Shown: positions 1 to 5,838 of the stretch, piece by piece | Numbering within the stretch: the stretch's first letter is position 1 | How the letters are laid out: the number at the start of each line of letters is the position of its first letter | Assembly: GCA_002425885.1 (NCBI GenBank) | Contig: DINC01000178.1 | Coordinates: 2,299-10,554, forward strand | Origin: Spirochaetia bacterium UBA5550 | Lineage (GTDB): Bacteria; Spirochaetota; UBA4802; UBA5550 | Reading direction: 5' to 3' | DNA: 8,256 nt | The notes under the pieces: generated by a model | What the model was told of the DNA's origin: nothing | The model's database searches: none | Seen by the model: only the letters and a program-made list of their open reading frames with translations | Translations under genes and position numbers: made by a program

Positions 1-58
1 ATTTAAATAAAAATTAAGTTTCAAAAGAATTATGCAGAAAACGGCTGTTTGTAATGAT

Positions 59-89
59 GTTGATGACAGGTTTCTGAAAACTCATCAAC
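59..89 (+). promoter_or_regulatory. Leader hairpin upstream of the MoxR ATPase gene
   Basis: GTTGATGA at 59-66 is the exact reverse complement of TCATCAAC at 82-89. Inside it GTTT (70-73) pairs with AAAC (78-81), which lies directly against the outer right arm, leaving a three-base bulge (67-69) and a CTGA loop. That gives a 12-pair stem about 40 bases before the preferred start codon. No U-run follows, so it is not a standard intrinsic terminator. It could be a structured 5' leader or the 3' end of an upstream transcript. Visible in sequence; function inferred. Confidence 0.4.
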
Positions 90-103
90 TGTTATAGAAC
101 AGT
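88..103. repeat. Perfect 6+6 inverted repeat before the MoxR ATPase gene
   Basis: ACTGTT (88-93) and AACAGT (98-103) are perfect inverted arms around a 4-base spacer. The size and symmetry suit a dimeric regulator's operator or a small hairpin. The repeat shares bases 88-89 with the larger leader hairpin, so as RNA the two structures would compete. No promoter elements could be placed with confidence, so its position relative to the transcription start is unknown. Confidence 0.35.
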
Positions 104-119
104 ATGAATCTCAAAAAAC

Positions 120-126
120 AGGTAGG
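120..126 (+). promoter_or_regulatory. Ribosome binding site choosing the start at 131
   Basis: The purine-rich AGGTAGG lies 4 bases before the ATG at 131. The in-frame ATG at 104 has no comparable sequence upstream, only an AT-rich inverted repeat. Homologues, as remembered, also begin close to the MDYFKGT segment. Both points favour 131 over 104. Confidence 0.6.
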
Positions 127-130
127 AAAA

Positions 131-985
131 ATGGATTATTTCAAAGGTACAGAAGATTATGTTATTTCAAAGGAACTGAGGGACAATGTAAACGTATCCA
201 TAGCTCTCGGAAGGCCTCTTATAGTTAAAGGTGAGCCGGGAACTGGTAAAACTCTCCTTGCACACGCAATTGCTAAAGGTCTCGCTAAAAAATTTCATAT
301 ATGGAATATCAAGTCAACAACCAAGGCGCAGGATGGCCTCTATCTTTATGATACAGTTCAGAGGCTCAATGACGCAAGATTTGGAGATCATGATGTTGCG
401 GACATAAAGCAATATATAAAACTCGGTAAACTCGGTGAGGCATTCAATGCTGATGAGCAGGTTGTACTTCTTATTGATGAGATCGATAAGGCTGATGTTG
501 AGTTCCCGAACGACCTTCTGAACGAGCTTGATGAGATGAGCTTTTATATTCCTGAAACTAAAGAGACAATCAAGGCAAAAACAAGGCCTATAGTTATAAT
601 TACATCTAACAGCGAAAAGGAGCTTCCGGACCCTTTTCTCAGAAGATGTGTGTTCCACTACATTGAATTCCCGGAGCAGCAGCTTATGGAGGAGATCGTT
701 CACGTTCACTTCCCGGATATCGAAAAAAAGCTTCTGCGCGAAGCCCTCAAGAAGTTCTACTGGATCAGGGAATTCGACATGCTCCGCAAAAAGCCTTCAA
801 CAAGCGAGCTTATAGACTGGCTTCAGGCTCTTGTTATTGGAGGGATACCTGCAAAGACTATTGAAAACGAGATACCGTTCCTGGGAACTCTGCTTAAGAA
901 GAAAGAGGATATCGAGGTTGTTGAGAAATCAGGGAAATCTCATTATGCTTACAATTCCAGCATGAGGACAAGGGATGTTTATTAA
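131..985 (+). CDS. MoxR-family AAA+ ATPase
   Basis: This is a cytoplasmic ATPase of the MoxR branch of AAA+ proteins, which work as chaperones or activators together with VWA-domain partners, often to mature metalloenzymes. From the start at 131 the protein has 284 residues. Walker A is GEPGTGKT (residues 34-41), Walker B with its acidic pair is LLIDEIDKAD (about 113-122), sensor 1 is the Asn of ITSNS (about 160), the arginine-finger region is PFLRRC (168-173), and the sensor 2 region carries KPSTSEL (221-227). All catalytic elements are intact. An ATG at 104 would add nine residues but has no ribosome binding site. The stop codon overlaps the next gene by 11 bases, so the two are almost certainly co-translated. 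The AAA+ assignment is firm. The client is unknown because no obvious target enzyme lies nearby. Confidence 0.93.
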   Translation: MDYFKGTEDYVISKELRDNVNVSIALGRPLIVKGEPGTGKTLLAHAIAKGLAKKFHIWNIKSTTKAQDGLYLYDTVQRLNDARFGDHDVADIKQYIKLGKLGEAFNADEQVVLLIDEIDKADVEFPNDLLNELDEMSFYIPETKETIKAKTRPIVIITSNSEKELPDPFLRRCVFHYIEFPEQQLMEEIVHVHFPDIEKKLLREALKKFYWIREFDMLRKKPSTSELIDWLQALVIGGIPAKTIENEIPFLGTLLKKKEDIEVVEKSGKSHYAYNSSMRTRDVY

Positions 986-2165
986 TTTCTTCTTCAACCT
1001 GAAGTCAAAGGGGATTCCCGTTTCTCTGCATGAGTGGATTACGCTTCATCATGCAATGGCTATGAATCTCAATGACTGCAGCCTCACCAATTTTTATCAT
1101 ATGGCGAGATCCATACTTGTGAAGAACGAAATATTCTATGACAGGTATGATATAGCTTTTCTTGATACATTCGGCGGTATTGAAACCACTGACGAAATGC
1201 TTGATGAGATCCTTGCAGGTCTTAAAAAAGTTAAGGAGCTGAAACTCTCCGAAGAGGAGAAGAAACAGATCGAGCAGGTTAATCTTGATCAGGTGCTTAA
1301 AAACTTTGAAGAGCAGATGAAGCAGGGGCATTACAAGAACCACGTAGGCGGAAACAAGGCCATAGGTACAGGCGGGCGGTCTACCCAGGGAGCCTGGGGA
1401 TATAATCCGGCAGGTATAAGAATAGGGCAGGGGGAGTCCCGGCATAAAAGGGCGATCCAGGTTGCTGAGAAGAGAACTTTCCGCAACTATTCAAGCGACA
1501 TTACCCTTGATACAAGGCAGATGCGCGTTGCGCTCTCTCACCTCAGGTCTCTGCTCCCCATCGGCTACGGTGAAAAACTTGATCTGAAAAAGACAATTGA
1601 CCAGACATGCAGAAATGCCGGCGAGATTGAGCTTGTGTGGGAGAATAAAGAGAAGAAGAGCTCCAAGGTTATGCTCCTTATGGATGTGGGTGGTTCTATG
1701 ACACCATTCTCGGAGCTTGTGGAGAGACTCTTTTCTGCTGCCGCGGGCCAGATAAACAGGTTTAAGCATTTTTATTTTCACAACTGCTTCTACCAGGATT
1801 TATGGACTGATATGGAGAGAAACCAGTGCGTTTCAACTATGGAGATTCTGAAGAGCGAGGATCACGATTACAAAGTGATTATTGTTGGAGATGCCGAGAT
1901 GGCTCCGTCCGAACTTACATGGGCTAATGGAGCAATAGATTACTGGTACCACAATGACACTGCGGGGATTATCTGGATGCAGAGATTTAAGGAGAAGTTC
2001 AAAGATGCAATATGGCTCAACCCTCTCCCTAAAAGATCCTGGGAGTATGTTCACTCAATCAGGATGGTGCGCGATGTTTTCCCTATGTTTGAGCTGACGC
2101 TGGACGGACTGGATGAAGGAATTAAATACCTGATGACAGGAAAATGCGAATTGTATAACAGATAA
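975..2165 (+). CDS. CoxE-like VWA domain protein, partner of the MoxR ATPase
   Basis: This 396-residue soluble protein lacks a signal peptide and belongs to the VWA group that includes CoxE of aerobic CO dehydrogenase clusters. The N-terminal half is helical (for example SLTNFYHMARSILVKNE, 36-52) with a charged, probably coiled stretch at 72-118. A glycine-rich linker with GTGGRSTQGAWGYNP (131-145) leads to the VWA domain. The metal-binding MIDAS site reads DVGGSM at 237-242, a DxGxS variant of the usual DxSxS, and a second acidic motif, VGDAEMAP, falls at 304-311. The start is the ATG at 975 inside the ATPase gene, preceded by GAGGACAAGGG. Members of this family are encoded beside MoxR ATPases and are thought to deliver the ATPase to a client. 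No cox, nor or other client genes are visible here, so its specific role is unknown. Confidence 0.88.
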   Translation: MFINFFFNLKSKGIPVSLHEWITLHHAMAMNLNDCSLTNFYHMARSILVKNEIFYDRYDIAFLDTFGGIETTDEMLDEILAGLKKVKELKLSEEEKKQIEQVNLDQVLKNFEEQMKQGHYKNHVGGNKAIGTGGRSTQGAWGYNPAGIRIGQGESRHKRAIQVAEKRTFRNYSSDITLDTRQMRVALSHLRSLLPIGYGEKLDLKKTIDQTCRNAGEIELVWENKEKKSSKVMLLMDVGGSMTPFSELVERLFSAAAGQINRFKHFYFHNCFYQDLWTDMERNQCVSTMEILKSEDHDYKVIIVGDAEMAPSELTWANGAIDYWYHNDTAGIIWMQRFKEKFKDAIWLNPLPKRSWEYVHSIRMVRDVFPMFELTLDGLDEGIKYLMTGKCELYNR

Positions 2166-2175
2166 GTTTTTTGTC

Positions 2176-2207
2176 ATACCGGTTTTGACGCAGTCAAATA
2201 CCGGTAT
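2176..2207 (+). terminator. Strong hairpin after the VWA gene, no U-run
   Basis: Bases 2176-2183 pair with 2200-2207 and 2184-2189 pair with 2193-2198, with one bulged base (2199) and a GCA loop: 14 pairs starting 10 bases after the VWA stop codon. The following bases are CTTAATG, so it does not look like a normal intrinsic terminator on the plus strand. It may block exonucleases or aid termination by another route. Confidence 0.4.
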
Positions 2208-2237
2208 CTTAATGAAACAACAAATATCTTCAGCGTC

Positions 2238-2274
2238 AAAAAGATTCCGGTATTCCCCTTCGGGAAACCGGAAT
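2238..2274 (-). terminator. Intrinsic terminator of the permease gene
   Basis: Read on the minus strand, the hairpin starts 10 bases after the permease stop codon. ACCGGAAT (2267-2274) pairs with ATTCCGGT (2244-2251) and GGGAA (2262-2266) with TTCCC (2253-2257), with one unpaired A (2252) and a 4-base loop. On the minus strand the stem is followed by one C and five T (2242-2238). A stem of 13 pairs plus a T-tract is a reasonable Rho-independent terminator. It forms the right half of the compound palindrome. Confidence 0.6.
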
Positions 2275-2284
2275 GACAAACTCA

Positions 2285-3247
2285 TTATATCACACCTCTA
2301 AGCACCATTAAAACCGGTAGCACAATCCCAAGGAAAAGAAGTGAATTCACTACGAATAATCCTGATGTTAGTTTCGCATCAAGATCGAAAAGTATGGAAC
2401 TTATTACTGAATAAACCGCAGCCGGCATACATGACTGAATAAGAATGACGGTTTCCACAGCCGGATCGAGTTCAATAAAATAGAGGGCGATGAATGTTAT
2501 TGCCGGGAGTATAATAAACTTTGACAGGGCAAGTGCTGCCTGTTCTTTAAAACCTGTTGTTATATGTCCTGTCTGAAAATTAATGCCCAGTGTAAGATAG
2601 TATAATGATATGGCAGTATAGATTAAGTAATCCATATTAAAAAACAGAACCGGTCTTGGAATCTGAAACAGCTGGAAAACAAGCGCCACAAGTATCCCTG
2701 CAACCGGAAGGTTCTGAAAATTGAAGAATAGCTTTGCGTAATCTTTTATTGTCATAACCGGAAGTTTTTCAGACCCGGATTCAGTCTGCATAGATGCAAT
2801 TCTGGCATAAGGGAAGATAAAGAGAAAAACGAAAGGGAGAAAATATATTACATAAATAGTTGCAAGCCCCAACCCCTGTTCACCGGCTATTAGATAGCAG
2901 ATAAGACCGCCCAGTGTGAGGCCCTGATTTGCAAGTATGGAACTTATCAGGTATGAAGAAGCGGTTTTCCTTTTAAGTTTCAGCAGTCTGATCGAAAATT
3001 TACCGGTTAGATATCCGATAATAACGGTTGAAATTCCCGCAAGAGGGAGAAATAATACGTGGGAATTTAAATGTAATCCCCATATACTCCAGAAGAGAAT
3101 AAATGGTTCGAGGAAGAATAGATTAATTCTTATCAGTTTTTTTGCTGTTCCCTGAGGAGACTTAAGGCTTTCCCGGATTTTTGAACCAGCAAAGAACGGG
3201 ATTAGTATTACAGCCCATAGAATTATAAATTTAATTTCTGCATTCAT
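2285..3247 (-). CDS. AEC-family (auxin efflux carrier type) permease
   Basis: A 320-residue inner-membrane protein with about ten hydrophobic segments (near residues 6-22, 42-58, 62-82, 98-121, 126-148, 180-196, 206-222, 238-258, 264-287 and 295-316). The two-half, five-plus-five layout, the segment SILANQGLTLGGLICYLIAG (103-122) and the C-terminal SCMPAAVYSVISS (272-284) match the AEC/Mem_trans family, whose bacterial members move malate, malonate or other organic acids, mostly with unknown substrates. The substrate here cannot be read. The ATG at 3247 has no clear Shine-Dalgarno sequence in front, so the start is less certain. It lies about 100 bases after the 62-residue gene on the same strand and could be read through from it. 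A bile-acid-symporter-like carrier is the main alternative. Confidence 0.8.
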   Translation of the reverse strand: MNAEIKFIILWAVILIPFFAGSKIRESLKSPQGTAKKLIRINLFFLEPFILFWSIWGLHLNSHVLFLPLAGISTVIIGYLTGKFSIRLLKLKRKTASSYLISSILANQGLTLGGLICYLIAGEQGLGLATIYVIYFLPFVFLFIFPYARIASMQTESGSEKLPVMTIKDYAKLFFNFQNLPVAGILVALVFQLFQIPRPVLFFNMDYLIYTAISLYYLTLGINFQTGHITTGFKEQAALALSKFIILPAITFIALYFIELDPAVETVILIQSCMPAAVYSVISSILFDLDAKLTSGLFVVNSLLFLGIVLPVLMVLRGVI

Positions 3248-3351
3248 AAATGTACCATAAAAGTCAACTGCTGATAATCTGCATAAAGTGGCAATAAAAA
3301 AATAATGGAGATAATTTCGGGGGAATACTTTACAGGTTTTATTTTTTCAGA

Positions 3352-3540
3352 TTAAAGTTTATGTTTTATCCTGAAACTTTTTGATTCATGGACAAAAATT
3401 ACAAGTTCCGCCAGCCAGTTAAGACGCTGTTCAGGGGTAAGTTTATCAAAACATGTATGGCCGTTAAAAAGAGAGGGGTCAAGAGTTGCTATTTCTTTTC
3501 TGAACTCAGCAAGATCTTTTTCTTTTTCCAGGTTATTCAT
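3352..3540 (-). CDS. Small unrecognised protein coupled to a nucleotidyltransferase
   Basis: I do not recognise this 62-residue protein as a named family. It is charged and probably all-helical: an acidic/basic N-terminal helix (residues 4-18), a short loop (DPSLFNGHTC, 21-30), then a conserved-looking block LTPEQRLNWLAEL (34-46) with a hydrophobic face, and a basic tail. There is no signal peptide or membrane segment. Its ATG lies within the end of the nucleotidyltransferase gene (overlap of 8 bases, ATGAATAA) and is preceded by GGAAGG at good spacing, so translation is probably coupled. The fixed arrangement suggests that the two proteins bind each other, as in toxin-antitoxin or regulator-enzyme pairs; that is inference. 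It lacks the length and RxxxxH motif of a HEPN partner. Confidence 0.75.
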   Translation of the reverse strand: MNNLEKEKDLAEFRKEIATLDPSLFNGHTCFDKLTPEQRLNWLAELVIFVHESKSFRIKHKL

Positions 3541-4039
3541 CTATGCCTTCCATTATTTTAAGAAGTTCCCTGATATCAGTTATATCCTTCTCTCTCGGCG
3601 GTATTACTTCTCTTTTCATTTCAATAAGTTTAGATATCGATATAACCGGTATACTGTATCCATCAAGTTTAATATATGAGGCATCTCCAATAAGATTATT
3701 GTAAAGATCGTCCTTTCCCAGAAAAATATCAACCTGCCGGTATGGATTTTGAATGTCAATGAATGTATAAACTAATGCATTTTTCTCTTCATGCATAATT
3801 TTTCTTTTTTCTGGAGAGAGGAGAGATTCCGGTGGTACTGGTACCCTGGGTGACATCCCCAGAGATTTCATGACAGAAATCAGGGAGTAAAGGTTGTCCT
3901 CCTCCATTGAAACTGCTATATCTATGTCCATGGTAAGCCTTTCAACACCATGAAGAACAACAGCGACTCCTCCGCAAATAACAAATTTAATTTTATTTTT
4001 TGCAAGAGCTATAAGAATGTCTTTGAGGTGGTTATTCAT
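3533..4039 (-). CDS. Nucleotidyltransferase-fold protein (AbiEii/MNT-like)
   Basis: A 168-residue cytoplasmic protein with the minimal polymerase-beta-type nucleotidyltransferase fold. The N-terminal block has GG at 23-24, HG at 30-31, and RLTMDIDI (34-41) with the two metal-binding aspartates D38 and D40. The third carboxylate is probably D104 in QVDIF. A C-terminal block, LIEMKREVIPPREKDITDIREL (138-159), is the Lys/Arg...D..D signature common in AbiEii-type and related nucleotidyltransferases. The active site looks intact. Such proteins transfer NMP to RNA or protein in toxin-antitoxin and abortive-infection systems, or act in small-molecule modification; the target is unknown here. No clear Shine-Dalgarno precedes the ATG at 4039. 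Base composition is AT-rich. The 62-residue partner follows with overlap. Confidence 0.82.
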   Translation of the reverse strand: MNNHLKDILIALAKNKIKFVICGGVAVVLHGVERLTMDIDIAVSMEEDNLYSLISVMKSLGMSPRVPVPPESLLSPEKRKIMHEEKNALVYTFIDIQNPYRQVDIFLGKDDLYNNLIGDASYIKLDGYSIPVISISKLIEMKREVIPPREKDITDIRELLKIMEGIDE

Positions 4040-4063
4040 AGTATTAAAAAATAAGTTTTAACG

Positions 4064-4097
4064 GGGGATGTCAAGAATCTTTCAGACCGGCATCCCC
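4064..4097 (-). terminator. Possible hairpin terminator after the AGPS-like gene
   Basis: CATCCCC (4091-4097) pairs perfectly with GGGGATG (4064-4070); one GU and one GC pair may extend the stem to nine. On the minus strand it begins 9 bases after the flavoprotein stop codon. The T-rich stretch (4051-4041) comes only some ten bases after the stem, so termination would be weak or imperfect. The same bases contain a TTGACA box (4074-4069) that might serve the nucleotidyltransferase gene. Confidence 0.35.
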
Positions 4098-4106
4098 TGG
4101 ATTATA

Positions 4107-5825
4107 TTACTTTAACTTCCGCCAGTCTCTCCCTTTAAGATCAAGCCCCATCTGGCCGCCGGGATTCATTATATTATTCGGATCAAGATGTTTTTTGATT
4201 GCCCGCAGTATATCCATCTGAGGCGTGCCGAGATGCCTTTCCATCCAGGGAGCGATCATCTTCCCTACGCCGTGGTGATGGCTTAAACTGCCGCCGCTCT
4301 TTTCAATGCTGTCAATTACACCTGACTGGAAGTCAGTATATTCCTTAACACCATTATCTTTCATGATAAAAATAAAGTAGAGGTTTGTTCCCTGCGGATA
4401 AAAATGTGATCCATGGGTCATACATATAGTTTCAGGGCGGGCTTTAATGAACTTGCGGACTTCCTGGTGTACTTGATGCAGGTTGTCCCAGCGCACCCCT
4501 GTTTCAAGTGTATCTATAAGAATGCCGTAATCCTGAAGATCCTCCCTTAAATAGGGATCTTTGTATCTCCCCGGCTCCCACATCTTTGATGGGAGGCCTG
4601 TAATATACATTCCGCCGTGCTTTTTGCAGATCTTCTTAACATGTCTCTTTACATTTTTAGCAAAAGATTTTTCACCCTCAGCAGTCCCGAGGAAGAGGCA
4701 TCTCTGCATAGGTTTGAATCCGCGCAGCTGCATAAGCTTATCAAGGATTGTTCCATCTATACCGTAAAGTTTCAGACCGATATGAGTCTCCTCTTCGTCA
4801 GATATTCTGAAAACTGCGGGCATCCCGAATTCACCCTGGGTTATTTCACGGCCGGCATTGATTGCTGCTTCAAAAGAGGGGAAGATAAATCCGAAGTATT
4901 GACGGTTCTCCGGCATATACCTGAAAATTTTCAGAGTAAGCTCAACCAGCACACCGAAAGATCCTTCACTCCCTTTTAATATGTCATTAACCTTGGGGCC
5001 TGTTGCGGTTGCAGGGTAGGCAAGTGTTGTAATTTCTCCGGCAGGGGTGATGTATGTCTGGCTAAGCACAAGGTCATAAGCGTCACCGTAATAAGAGGAT
5101 GCCTGGCCTGAACCGAGAGTTGCAATCCATCCTCCGGCAGAAGAAAACTCGAAAGACTGCGGAAAGTGACCGCAGGTATAGTTAATATCTGATTTATAAA
5201 TTTCTTTTGCATTGTTGAGAGTTTTTTCAAGATCCGGACCCATGATCCCTGCTTCAACAGTTACTGTCTGATTCAGTTCATTTAACTCAAGGATTTTATT
5301 CATGTGAGTATTCATCACAATGGTAATGCCCCCAAGGGATGGTCTAAGGCCGAAGTTTACAGAGGATCCTCCGCCATAAACATACACAGGGATCTTCTCT
5401 TTATTGCAGAGTTTTATTATGGAAGAAATTTCACCGATGTTTTTCGGGTGTATTACAAGGTCACTAAGGGGCCCCGGTTTGCCGTTGCGCAGGTTAATGG
5501 CTTCTTCAACAGTTTTGCCTGTGGAATATTTCAGCCTGTCATATTCATTTACAGAAACATTCTCTTTACCGCAAATTTTTTCAAATGCCTCTATATGTTT
5601 TGCTTTTAGTGCTGTCTTCTTTTTAAAATTTACTGCTTCATCACCTGTGGTTCTGATAGTTCTGAAATCTTCATCTGTAAGGTGGAACTGCTCCTTGATC
5701 TCTTTAAAAAGTTTTTTATTCGGGTGCTTGTATTCAGCAGGGGCTCCCCATTTGAATATTGATCTGAAGCTTTTTTCTGCAGGCGGAGTTTCTCTCCATA
5801 CTGGTTCAAAAATATTTTTTGTCAT
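4107..5825 (-). CDS. AGPS-like FAD-linked oxidase/synthase (glycerolipid flavoprotein)
   Basis: A 572-residue flavoprotein of the VAO/PCMH fold, closest by motif to alkyl-dihydroxyacetonephosphate synthase, which swaps the acyl chain of acyl-DHAP for a fatty alcohol in ether-lipid synthesis. The FAD domain spans about 121-302, with YGGGSSVNFGL (150-160), SFEFSSAGGWIATLGSGQ (224-241) and GSEGSFGVLVELTLKI (285-300). The C-terminal cap has ETGVRWD (441-447), NLYFIF (481-486), the AGPS-type triple histidine SHHHGVGK (515-522) and DPNNIMNPGG (548-557). The start at 5825 has GGAG six bases before it; an ATG at 5930 would overlap glpD by 92 bases. It lies 13 bases after glpD in the same operon. Oddity: where animal AGPS has Arg (STRASG) this protein has Leu237. 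It could instead be a related 2-hydroxyacid or glycerol-phosphate oxidase. Confidence 0.85.
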   Translation of the reverse strand: MTKNIFEPVWRETPPAEKSFRSIFKWGAPAEYKHPNKKLFKEIKEQFHLTDEDFRTIRTTGDEAVNFKKKTALKAKHIEAFEKICGKENVSVNEYDRLKYSTGKTVEEAINLRNGKPGPLSDLVIHPKNIGEISSIIKLCNKEKIPVYVYGGGSSVNFGLRPSLGGITIVMNTHMNKILELNELNQTVTVEAGIMGPDLEKTLNNAKEIYKSDINYTCGHFPQSFEFSSAGGWIATLGSGQASSYYGDAYDLVLSQTYITPAGEITTLAYPATATGPKVNDILKGSEGSFGVLVELTLKIFRYMPENRQYFGFIFPSFEAAINAGREITQGEFGMPAVFRISDEEETHIGLKLYGIDGTILDKLMQLRGFKPMQRCLFLGTAEGEKSFAKNVKRHVKKICKKHGGMYITGLPSKMWEPGRYKDPYLREDLQDYGILIDTLETGVRWDNLHQVHQEVRKFIKARPETICMTHGSHFYPQGTNLYFIFIMKDNGVKEYTDFQSGVIDSIEKSGGSLSHHHGVGKMIAPWMERHLGTPQMDILRAIKKHLDPNNIMNPGGQMGLDLKGRDWRKLK

Positions 5826-5831
5826 ATCATT

Positions 5832-5835
5832 CTCC
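5832..5835 (-). promoter_or_regulatory. Ribosome binding site fixing the AGPS-like start
   Basis: On the minus strand GGAG (5835-5832) sits six bases before the ATG at 5825, inside the 13-base gap after the glpD stop codon. This sets the start at 5825 and makes the upstream ATG at 5930 unlikely. Confidence 0.75.
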
Positions 5836-5838
5836 GTT

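Larger units (their letters stand above)
2170..2280. repeat. Compound palindromic intergenic repeat (REP/MITE-like)
   Basis: The gap between two convergent genes is almost entirely palindrome. The outer arms 2170-2185 and 2265-2280 match at 15 of 16 bases and end in TTTGTCAT / ATGACAAA. Nested inside, TTTTGACGC (2183-2191) is the perfect complement of GCGTCAAAA (2233-2241), and 2198-2210 matches the complement of 2241-2253 at 12 of 13. Each half also folds on its own into a CCGG-containing hairpin (2176-2207 and 2244-2274). Nested CCGG hairpins with TGTCAT ends are typical of dispersed REP/BIME or MITE elements, but copy number cannot be seen from one window. Confidence 0.6.

Noticed and set aside
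314..709. Minus-strand open frame opposite the MoxR ATPase
   Set aside because: Antisense to the AAA+ core motifs; no start signal and a Cys/Leu-rich product typical of a shadow frame.
131..2165. Reading the MoxR/VWA pair as a phage-defence (ternary conflict) system
   Set aside because: The VWA protein matches the widespread CoxE-like chaperone type, and no third effector, nuclease or protease accompanies it.
3248..3351. Promoter for the permease (TTGACT and TTGCCA boxes on the minus strand)
   Set aside because: Neither box has an acceptable -10 element at normal spacing before the ATG at 3247; not strong enough to annotate.
4617..4979. Plus-strand open frame of about 120 codons within the AGPS-like gene
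   Set aside because: It lies wholly antisense to a gene with clear family motifs, has no recognisable motif or good ribosome binding site, and its composition mirrors the opposite strand.
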